64,000 nt of DNA, from assembly GCF_902459465.1 (NCBI RefSeq), contig NC_047062.1, positions 5,892,501 through 5,956,500 of the forward strand. The letters run 5' to 3'. How positions within the stretch are numbered: position 1 is the stretch's first letter; every line of letters starts with the position of its first letter. The translations under genes were made by a program, and so were the position numbers. Source of the DNA: Asterias rubens (Eukaryota > Echinodermata > Asteroidea > Forcipulatida > Asteriidae). Under the pieces are notes generated by a model. It ran no database searches and had not been told where the DNA came from. It worked only from the letters and a program-made list of their open reading frames with translations. Positions 15,425-27,400 of this stretch are shown here, piece after piece.

Positions 15425-18400
15425 GTGAGTGAGTCATCCATAAACAAAACACCACAACATCATAACATAACAACTTGAGCACGTTGAGATTTGAAGTGGG
15501 ATGGGCACTAAAACTGTAGTGTCTTTTTTGTTTGGTTTGGGTTTGAGATTGGTGCTCTTCCTCGACAATTTCATGAAGTTTATGGGGATAACTTTCCGTA
15601 TGGCGCCACCACTTATTCACACATTTTTTACAAAAAGGGATATCTCATTGAGGTAAATTAGATACTATTTTATTTCTTATCGAATGAAAAAGTGGTGGCG
15701 CCATACGGAAACTTTTCCGTTTATGGTTACATGTTTTTAACTGTCTATTGAATTGTTCTTTTTTTTTTATTTGTATGGACAAGTTTGTGTTTTTAATTTG
15801 GGGTTGAACATGCAAAGACAAGATAGTTTCTTTGTTCAAATAGAGCGGGGTTTGAACATGCAATCTCCGGACCAGTGCTCTACCAACTGAGCTAAGTAAT
15901 ATTGGTCCAGTCAGTATCCTCTCCAATGGTCCGGCCAACTAGTTCAGCGTTGAAAATCATCCATGTTTCATTTGAAATATAACTAACGTGAGAAAGCTGA
16001 CGAACTAGTGAAAGGACAGACTAACTGTGGACCTATCGGCCAGTCACAAGAACGTTTAGGGCAAACTCGGACTAAGTGAAAGACAAGTTATGACCAAAAA
16101 GCAATAAAGGGAAATTATTTAAAAAGTTCAAGCCTCATTGGAATTAACGTACATCTTGCATGGAAGCCTTTCAAATGAAGTTAATATTTAAAAAGATGAG
16201 TATCCAGAACTGTGTAGTAAGTCTGGTGCCTATTGCTATACAAGTTTTTGTTTGTGTGGTGGTGCACTCTAAAGCTTGAGTGCGTGTTCATAATTTGGAA
16301 ATTCTGGAAAGCTACATAAAAGTCCTGCAGTGAACTTGCCTTCGTTTAAAAATATATCAAAATTGTTTTAATTAGTAATGTTTTCATTTTGCTATTGAAT
16401 CCTGACCATAGATGGTTGATCTGTGTCCAAGTCAAATAATCACTCGCAGTCACTCAACAAAAATATTTCTCTAATAAATGAACTTCCCTCCCTGCCTCCT
16501 TTGTGGTAAATGCTTAATGTGAGCAAAAGATAAATTGGTACTAAAAGTAAGCAAACAATATGTTTGAGTCCACCAGTTCCTTGGAACCAAACACTTGAAA
16601 GACAGATTAATTACAGAAAACTTAACCGTTTTCTCTATCCATCATGCAAACATCTTAATTAAACAGCACATCATTGGTAGTAATATATTAACTAAGAAGT
16701 CCTGATGGACACAGCTAGAACAAAAAACAAAGGGAAGGTGATCGCCAGTGAGGATTTTTTTCAAAAGTGTGTGGCACTCTCGGAATAAGATTCTCGGAAT
16801 AGTTTTACCCGTTGTTTATCTTTGGTTTGAAAAACCCTACTCTGCAATCTGGAACATTCTAATTAGTTTTATCTTAACCGTCTGCTCACTTGGTGTACCT
16901 CAACATTATGCATAAAATAATGAACCTGTGAAAATTTGAGCTCGATTTGGTCGTTGGAGTTGCGAGATAACTAATTACTATGAAAGAAAAAACTATTTTG
17001 TCACACAAAGTTGCGTGCTTTCAGATGCTTGATTTCGAGACCTCAAATTCTAAACTTGAGTTCTCAAAAACAAATTCGTGGAAAATTACTTATTTCTCAA
17101 AAAACTATGTTGCTTCCAAGGGAGCCGTTTCTCACAATGTTTTATACTAGCAACCTCTCCCCCCCCCCCTTAATATAATAATAATAATGGAGTCTTATAT
17201 AGCGCCGGTATCCGCCACAAAAAGGCGCTCATGGCGCTCGCTCAGGATACAAAATAAACAGTTCAAAAGAAAGGAACAGAAAAAGTTTGTAGAGAGTCGC
17301 TGGTCATTGCTTAACTGCAAAGAGGTGGGTTTTGAGGACAGTTTTGAAAGAAGATGCTGTATTTGCAGTCCTGATGTGGTAGGGAAGACTATTTCACTTG
17401 TTACCAGGTGAGGTTTTATGCTGATACTTATTTTGAGTAATTACCAATAGTGTCCACTGCCTTTAACAGTTCTTGATTATATTTTATCTGCGTGTTTCCT
17501 TGAATTACACAAAGACCAAGAGTTTATTTTTGCCCTGGCACTGTTCTACTATTCTAGCCATTGTACTTCATGAGATTTGTTCTCTATTCACCGTAAAACA
17601 TTCTGAAATTGTTATAAAAGCAGCCATCAAGAAAGATGGCCTTGGCCTTTCAGGTACGGTATTAGGCTACATGATGTAATTAGGTGTTCGTGCTGATGCA
17701 CGAACACCTATTGTTATTGCTCTGTTTTTTTTTTCTTCTCCATCTTCCTTCTTCTTCCCGTCAACTCTTATCTACAGCATAACTCAAGATTCAAGCCAAA
17801 CTGAACCTTGAAACTCACCAGACAATTGAACCTCAATACGAAGACGGCACAGTTTTCATTACGTCATGATGACGTCATTAGGTGTCAAATTACAGGGTTT
17901 TTAAAGTTGAAAAGGGACCATTTTCGTTTCGCTGTATCTCAACGAATATGAAAGCTATGATGTTCAAAGTTTTCGCATCTGATAGACCAAGACTGGGGCA
18001 ACATTTGAAAAGTTAACGCCAAAATCGTACGACCTTAGCATCCGGGTCGTTACCCTGGGTCGAAGTTCACCTTCGGGTTTTTTTCGTCAAAAAACAACTT
18101 TCGAGCTTTTCTACGGAATAACTCAAGATTGAGATTGAATGGAATGTTGAAACTCAACAGATAGTTGAACCTCAGTATCAAGACAACACATACTTAATTA
18201 CGTCATTATGACGTCATCGGGAATTGAATTACGTTAGATCAAAGTTTAATATTTGTAAAAATCATAACTCAAAAACTATGATTCGGATTTTGACAATCTA
18301 CACATCATCGGATAGATCATTAAAAGTTGGACAAATGCTTCACAGAACACGTAAAATATTTTAATACTTCTAGTGCAAAACAAAATTTGAAAATTTCATA

Positions 18401-21400
18401 AAATCTTATCGTATTCATGTTTTTAAAACTACTGATCATTTCAACGTAATTTTTGTTTCAGATTGTAAAACAGCAATCCCGCTCAATCTTGCACAGAAAT
18501 AACAAAATTTGGACCTTTACATCAGTCGAAAAGGGATGTCAAAGCACCTGTTGACCCACGCGTTTACCCCATTTTGATCAACAACGCACGCTATGTAGGC
18601 TATGCAGTGCAAGCGCGGGAATTCCCAAAAGTGCTCTCTTTAGTCCAGCGAAAGAGGGCGCTGTAACGTTTTTAGTAACATCGAGCGCTGAGTGAATCGC
18701 GGTGAATCGCAGTAGTTGAGTAATAATGAACAACGTCTCGCACCAAAACTACAAGTAGGAATACATATGCATTGATGTTATAAGATACATTATACACCTT
18801 CAGATAGTCCATCACATAATTATAAAATGTTTACAAGTCATACATCAGCTGAAAGGTTTTAATGAACTAGTCAGGATCTACACAAATGAAATCAGTTTAA
18901 ACTTGGCTTCTTGTTCAAACCAGAGGTTGAAAATAATTGGTCAAGAAAAATAATTTCACAACCACACATTTGATTTTTTATATATTTATACGTCATTGGG
19001 TAGGTATGTAACAACTTAAGAAACGATACACAACATTGACTATTAAACCTTGACCTCCAGTTAAACAGGAAGATGCAGTTAATTATTTGAAAAAATATTA
19101 CCCCAGAACCAGAAATAAGTTGTTTATTATCTGAACGTCGTCAGATAAGGCTTTGAAAAACATTACTAACGCTATAATTTGTGACCTGACAAAATTGTCT
19201 TCCGGTTCAAACCGGATGTTTAATATTTGAAAAAAATCATAACATCTGAACCATACATTGGATTTTTTCAATCTATGCATCATCTGAAAGGTCTTAATAG
19301 ACTTATCACGTGCTATACAATATGCGACCCTGTTTGACCTTGACTTCCAGTTAAAGTTGGAAATTGATGTATAATGTTTGAGAAATAAAAAAATCCTAAA
19401 CCACATGATTTGATTTTTATCATCTATACGTCAAAAGATAGAACTCAAAAGACATCACCAACGCTACCAAGTGTGACCTCATTTGACAGTACCTTCCGGT
19501 TCAAAACGGAAGTTGAAACTTTATATTTGAACAAACCATAACTTCTAAACCAAATATTGGATTTTTACAACCCATCCATCATTTAAAAGGTCTTAATAAA
19601 CTTATCACGCGCTACATAAAAAGTAACCCCTATTTGACCTTTTCTCCAATGCAAACCGGAAGTTGGTGTTTAATTTGTAAAAAAATCATGATTGATGAGG
19701 TAAAATGTTGTCACCAATTCATTCACTCACTCACCACGAACACCTTGTTTTTGTAGTAAACAAAAACTGTACATGTACCTCTAGTTGTAATTGTACTTGA
19801 TAGTGTGTAGGTCTGATGTGTCGTTCTTGAGATTTGTTCACTTGGCACATCATTTTTCAAGAATTATGAAAGGAAATCTGATTACCACCCACTGCTTAAT
19901 TAAAATCAAAGCTCTTAGAATAGCTGTGTGAACTGGGAGTCTAAATCTATTAAAATCTATTGAAGTCATTGCAGTACCCATAAATTGAAATGTAGGATGT
20001 AGAATTGTAAAATGTAGAATTTAAACTGCCTATGTACTGGGCAATTTTGGTGGACTAGTAGACTTACTCTAGAATGGCAAAAGTCATGAGTTAGAATCCC
20101 ACCTGAGCAATATGCCTTTCACATTTTTGTTAAGGAGTATACAGTGCTTGACACATCTGTGTATGAGTAAAACACATGTTATAGGCCTATTCTTAATCTC
20201 TGATGCAAATTTGTCTACAAAATGTATTTTTTGTATTACTTTTTTTTTTTTTTTTTTTACATATGCTGGATCTTTTTCGGATATTAACTTCTCTGAATGC
20301 TTTGTGAACTTTTTAAAAAGTGACCAGGGAATGCACTAGTTCCAGAACATTTCAGCACAATATTTTGAAAGTGAAAATGACCAATTACAAACATTGTAAG
20401 TGTACCTTTGTGAATGTTTTGAACTTTGGTCAATGTTAAACAAATTAGGTACATAACTCGAAATATTTGCATTAAAAAATACTGCCCAACCATTTTTGCA
20501 CTAAGCCCAAATGTGCCCAGTTGATGTGGGAACCTATTACTCAAGAGACCCTAAGCTGCCTGCATAACGTTAGAATTACCCTGTGGGACGTGAACGACCC
20601 ACACACCACCAGTTGAAGAAAGAACGACATTTGTGAGAAAAACAGTCACAGGTTTCATTTCTGTTGACAATCGGTCTGCGTCAGAGATGTTGCACAATAG
20701 AAGATTCAATAATACACACACGCACACCAAACTTGTTTATTTTTACCGTTTGCCATTATGTTCGGCGCTACTAAACCACCCTTTAAAAAATGTATTCCTG
20801 TTTGCCATTCTGTTGTCATACTGCTACTCAAGGCTTTTCTCTACTGGATTAGTTACAACTGGACTGAATTTCTCGCTGTGGGGACAGCACTGTTAGTCAG
20901 ACAGGCTGCAAGGGGGAGGAGGCGTAGGAAGACTTCAATAGGATAGACAGTCTATCCCTCAAGCCATAAATGAAGCATCAATAAAAACTAATTGCCAAAA
21001 ATATTGCCATCATTGCAGTGAGTCCCCCTCCCTCTGAAAATGTTCAGCTGCGGTGATTGGAATAAAGATTTTACATCTCTAAGGGAAGGCTGTCCCATAC
21101 GGAAGCCCACAGGATACTAGAAGATGAAGTTTACTAGGGTACATTTAACAGGCCGGCAAAAAGCCAGACATATATTTACATGTAAATGATGGTTAAGCCT
21201 CATCAATCTTGATAGTACCGATAGGTACTTGAGATATTTTTACCAAGCATACAGAGTCTACTGACAGGCAAATCAAACAGTCTAGTGTAAAATTAACAGG
21301 AATTTTTATTGGCTGAGTCGAAAGCAGGTCTTATCCTACCGTTTTCAATTAACAAAAAAAAATGTTTTGCTCAATATTATATTTAAGTCCGAAGTATTGT

Positions 21401-24400
21401 CCAAGCCCTAGGTCCTTTGGGTCCAGAGTGAGTCCATATCTTGAGTCATCTTGTTTGAGTGTGAGTCTGAGTTGTTTGGGTTGAGTGAGTGTCTCAATCA
21501 CAAGTTGTTTCTGTCAAGTTCAAGTCACAAGTCACTTTGGCCAAGTTTGAATCATTAGGGATTTGGGTCAACGAGTCTAAGTCATAAGTCACATGTCACT
21601 TAATTTGAAAAGTTTATTTAAAAAATAAAATAAAAATGACAGAATACGCAGGCTGCTGAGTTTGTGTGGGAGTGGGCCACCTCACTTCTCATCAATTGTT
21701 ACTTGATAAAAGTATTTTTTACAAAATAAGCAATGTAAATGTTTGGTATTTTGTCACGAAGACTAGTAGTTGTAGTCAGGCTGGTTGGAGTGAACAATTC
21801 TTTGATAAGTGATAGCCATTTGAAGGGAAATTTCACCATTCACTATTTTTACTATTTTCCAATCATTGAATATTAAAATGCTGTTGAGTCTCTAGTTACA
21901 AAAACTGAGTCTGAGTCTAGATGGTCGAGTCAGAGTCTTAGGTCTGAGCCGTTGATCATGGGACTCAAGTTGGAGTCTGAGTTATTAGAAAGTGACTCGA
22001 GTTCTGGCTCAAGTATGAGTCTGACTCAGGAAACATTCAACACTTCTAAAAAGTCACATTTTTTTTCAGTCTTTTTATAGTTAGAGGTGGTTTCAGTATC
22101 AACCATAAATGAGACATTGGTTCAAGACCAATAAATAGATGGTTTTGTGAAAAGGAAACAAACTAAATTATTGCACTATATTTGCTCTGATGATCAAGTT
22201 AGTATAATTACTAAGTACGATGAGTTTACAGGTCATAATAAGCACACTATTGCCATGTGTTATATCCGATTAGAGCCCGCCAAAAATGCTCCTGACTCCT
22301 GATGTGCACAGCATACATACATGTACATGTGCACTGATCAGTCATGACTTCATGCCAACCACGTTTGCATGTGTGGCATCAGCAGCACGTGCTTACTCCC
22401 ATGACCTCATTTGACCTGGCATCGGTAGACTGTTGTTGGAGATCTGTGTACACGCCCCCAAAATGAGGTCACTCTGGCACTTCTAAGTGCTTACCAGAAA
22501 AACCACAGGATTACATGGGTATGGATTATTGGCATGTGGTTTTGGGATCAGTAGTAATGAAATAGCAATGATGTAATTGTGGTAACGGTAGCATTTTTGG
22601 ATTGCAGGCCTGATACTTCACGGAGGCAACTGAGGCGATTGGCTCTTGCCTCCGTTGCCCCTTGCCATTGCCTTGGTGCCCTTGAAATGCTCCAGTAGAA
22701 GTTTACAATTTCCTCATAGTGTGCCCTTTGCCAAATAGAAAATGCCTTGGTGCCCTTGCCTTTTCAAAAATGAAGCATACAGGCCCAGGATTGCCACCAA
22801 ACCTAAAGGTAATTGGTTTTGTGCAACTGCTTTGACCAAGAATTTTTTTTTTTTTTTTGTGGGGGGGGGGGGGTGAGGGAAGTAATTTGGGAACTGGGGG
22901 GGGGGGGGCAGGGGCAATAATCTCTTTAAGTATTGGAGGTACAATTTTATCCGAGCCCTTTTCACATGCTCAAGACCTTTTTTACCCCACTGGTCCCCCC
23001 AGCGCACGTTCACACTGTCAACACCTTGGTCCCTATTCCACAGGGTTTCTGGCTGCACCTTTCAAGAGTACCCCAGGGATTTTTTTATTACTTACCCCTA
23101 CTCTAGAGCAGGGGGGGATATTCAAGGGGTGGCTATTCACAGGGTATTGCCTATTTGAAGGGAAGGTACACGTTTGGTAATTACTCAAAACAAATATTAA
23201 CTTAAAAACTGACTTGGTAACGAGCATTGGAGAGCTGTTGATAGTATAAAACATTGTGAGAAATGGCTCCCTCTAAAGTAGCATAGATTTTGAGAAAGGT
23301 TATTTCTCACTAAAATAATAAAGGACTTCTAGCCAGAAGTCTTGTATTCCTACCTGAAAGCACACGATTTCGTCCAACAAGGATGTTTTTTCTTTCAGCA
23401 TTTTCTTGCAACTTTGAAGACCAATTTAACTCAAATTTTCACAGGCTTATTATTTTATGCTTATGTTGGGATACACCAAGTGAGAAGACTGGTCTTTGAC
23501 AATTACCAAACGTGTACCTTCTGTTTAAAAGGGGGGTGTATAGTGTTCAGTGTGAAAACCATTTTCCTTTATAGAAGAGAATCTTTTCTCACTATGTTCT
23601 ACTTTATCGACAGCTGCAGTGCTTCTACCAAGTAATTGTTTATGGTCATTAATGTTTGGAGTAATTTACCAAAGGTATCCCTCCTTTATAAGTGTTAGTG
23701 TCTTTTAAAAGTGCTTTGCAGTTAACTGATAACATGCCTTTGTGGTGCGAGTTTAACAGTGGTTTGACAAAGTTATATAATTTTATGAAAGTTGTATTAA
23801 ATGAAGTTGTTTTTTTGCAGGAAAGTGACACCTGATTCGAGTCAATGCAACATTGCACACAGTCTTGAAAATGCCCACTCTATTCATTGCAAGGAGTGTA
23901 CATCTGTGCGTTGTTACTGTACTGTGTACAGTTAAGATAAATGCATCAGTACGCATCCTGGAAATTCATACATTCACAATGCAATATATATGTATCTGAA
24001 AATCATCTCCAGCGTGGTGTTTCAATGGTAATAATAAGACAGCACAAATTGAAAAAAAAATCATGGCTAAAGTTGATGAACAGGTCAAAACTGAAGGCTT
24101 GGTTTCGTATCGTTCTTTTGATGACTTTCTCTTTTTCGAAGCACGACCAAAAAGCTGATCTTACATGACTTTATTAACGATGGCTCTAAGGTCAATTTTA
24201 GTGTTGTGATGCATTCATTTTCCAATAGATAGAGTCTTCATGAAAGTGGAGGGAAAATGTACAAGTTAAAATGACACTTGAGTCTTTCAGAGCAAAATTT
24301 GAAACATGACGTCATTGATATCAACAACAAATGGGTCTGTAGGAATTTTGGCGTCAGTCAAAATGTCAAACTCATTGCAGTTTTGATTGAAAATCATCAA

Positions 24401-27400
24401 AATTCAGGAATGAACTAAAAACATTTCCTGTACTGTAAACAAAAATGTACTGACCCATAGATTTGAAGTGTGACGTCTTGGATGTTTTGGGAAAATTGCA
24501 CTTAAAGGGTATCAGATACAATGGCATTTTACAACGTTTTAACGCAAGGTTAGAGGCTCGTATGAATTTTCCAATTTCATTTAAGGACTCTATCTATTGG
24601 AAAATGATTGTTTTATAAAACTGAAAATAACCTTGGGGCCCCTTTTCAAACATGATGCGCAATGTTTATAAATTATTAGTCTTTCCATAGTCTGACGACT
24701 GTGGGGGTGGTAGGTACAGTGTACAGTATTTATCCTGCAGAGTTTGTTTTTTTAAGTAAACAGTGCTGTTTTAAATAGGGAATTAAAAAGGAAATGTTAA
24801 TGTCGCTGAAAAAAGGAGTTCAACTGTAAGATGAATGTCTGTGTTAATGGTTACCGTCTTAATTTGTTTGTAGAAATTGTTTGGCTCTAGGTCAGCATTG
24901 TTACATGCAAAAGAAATACAGACCTGTAAAAATGATGGCAGAATTATTGCTGGAAATGTTTTTTTTCAACATTCTGTGCAGCCCTGTTACTTCATGAAGG
25001 CAGTTAGGCATTTGCCTTGGTGCCCTTTGAAATTGGCCGTTTTTCTCAAAGAGTAGCCCCTTACTAAGAAAATAACTGTTAATCGTCAAATACCTTGTAC
25101 ATTGTACTAAAAAAATAAGTTAATAGAAAAATAGACATACCTTGTAGTGCTGGGCGAATAGTGAAATTTTGATATTCGGATACCGCTGGCCAACTATCCG
25201 AAATTAACCGGATATTCAAATAGTTTTTTTCGCCGCTAGAGGGCGCTATTAAAAAAAAAAAAAAAAAAAAAACTAGTGCTGGGCGAATAGTGAAACTTTG
25301 ATATTCGGATACCGCTGGCCAACTATCCGAAATTAACTGGATATTCGAATAGTTTTTTTTGCCGCTAGAGGGCGCTGTTCCTTTGTGAATGAGATCGTAT
25401 GGGCGGATTGATATTAGTTTTAGACAGTGTCACTCGGTTCATTCATAAAAATAACCGGATCTAATTTAAAGATGGCGATTTGCTTTTTCTTTTGATCGTG
25501 ATTGACTCTACGTGAAGGAAAACTTTCGTAATCTTTGAACAAATTACGTCAGAAATGTCATTGTTTAACTCTTCACCGAGGTGAGCATAGTTAAATACTT
25601 AATTAATGCTGTTTTATGCTGTCTTAATAGAAGTTTCATAAGGATTCAGACAAAACATTCCTATCAGTTGTCGCCCGACGTCCGCGGATACTCGGATATT
25701 AAAAGAATATCCGGTTACTTGGTTGTAATTACAGAACTATCCGGTTTATAAATAGGTATTCGCGCCCTATGCGGATATCCAGTTAAGAAAAAAAAGGCAT
25801 TCGCGGTTAGGGATAGGAAAACCTATTCGCCATAAACTGGATATTCGAATAATTCGTTTTAATGGTATTTACTGCATAGAGGTAGAAAGATTTTAAAACA
25901 TAATATTTTAAGAGATGAACAGGCGCTGTTTTTGAATGATTATTACAAAAGTTTTAAATCATGAAAATGAAGCCATTTTTTTTTTACAGTGGTACTTGCT
26001 GAATGCCTTGTTAGTTTCTTTTGGATAGTATGTCAAAGAGTTCTGCCGTCGATTTCACCAAACTCTTCCTAACTTAGGTTAATCTTATGCCTTAGGACGA
26101 GTCCCAACCCTGCACTGTAGAATGCAGACCTTAAGATTAATCGTTAGTTAGGACAAGTTACCTCTTAACTTGAGATAAGATGAGTCCTAACTCTTTGTGA
26201 AATCAATGGCTGGCCAAGTTACAAAATGTCTGTTTGAATTTTTTTTATTTCAAGGTCGATAAAAAACATTTTAGCGACCAATTCCGAGAAAGGAGAACTT
26301 GAACGAGAACAAACTAATTAAAAAGGCACTAAAATCCCATATTAGAAAGTGTTCGAAGGTTACTATAACTGTTGCATGTATTGGAACATTTTGACCAATT
26401 AGATTGTGCGACTTCGTTTCCTTTGCACATTAAATAATTATGTGTGGGAAGGTTATATTTGCCTACATGCAGGAAGGACTTGCAAGGATTTCTAAATATA
26501 GCAACAGTTTGTTTACATCCTATTTATGTCCATGCACATACGTTAAGGTTCTTTTGTGTTAAGATGCACATTGTGTGTACTAGTAAAATGCTACTTGAAT
26601 GGGCCTTGAAGTTCTTTAGCAGTGTTTGTGTACATACGTGTACATGTACATGTATAAAACACAAAAGGATGTGTCTTCAAGTTAGACTTAACTGTTCTAC
26701 AGAGGAGCTATCTTTAGTGCTGTATTGCAGTATATTGGGCCAATGTGCCCGAATGGTGTGCTGATATGCGCGAATTGCAGCAAAAAAAAAAATTAAAATC
26801 AAAATTTTAAGCGAAGAAAAACACCAGGTAGAAAACTTTTTGAGGGTTTTAGTCTAGGACAGTGTTCTTTTGCTAAACTTCTGAAATCTGTGTTCATTTG
26901 GTGTCTTGTAAAAAAAGGGTCCATGTACCACTGATTGTGGCTGTGCATGCAGACATACATCTTGGGGAAATGAGCAACAGAAATGTTTGTTGTGTGACTG
27001 AGATGTTTTTCTTCCTTTTATCCAACTCATAATTAAGATGTGTTGACTCAAGTTGTGTTGTGTGAAGTTTTTGGTGCCATGATTATGTAAATATATTACA
27101 ATCTGACAAGCTGTATTTTCAATTCTGTACTTCTATTGTGGTAAGTTCATTAGCAAAGGGGAAACACTGCTCTTGTGAAAAAAGGGGGAATACCAACAGT
27201 TTCTTGTACTATTCTGTTATCAATTCCCTTTTTCACCCGACACTCCAAATGCATCTTCATTCATGATTGATAATGGATTGTTTCCTTGTTCCAAACCCGT
27301 TTTCCTTAACAAAATTCCTGCTGGACAAGAAAACTACATTATTATTCATTAAGTCAGCCCCCACAATTAAGCCAAAAGGTCACGATGGTACATTATTATT

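Noticed and set aside
15845..15900. Functional tRNA gene on the minus strand
   Set aside because: Boxes are good, but the sequence continues into the family 3 SINE body and the acceptor stem does not close.
17860..18230. Cluster of CREB sites acting as an enhancer for menin
   Set aside because: The TGACGTCA motifs belong to a mobile element and recur in another element; function cannot be claimed from sequence.
20633..20946. Small membrane protein gene
   Set aside because: Two overlapping frames look partly hydrophobic, but there is no splice context, promoter or family resemblance.
21405..22045. Coding tandem-repeat protein
   Set aside because: The GAGTC-rich region has stops in all frames and no constant period.
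22714..23180. Overlapping frames of about 110 codons on both strands
   Set aside because: They cross long G and T homopolymers and a MITE end, giving low-complexity Pro/Lys or Gly runs.
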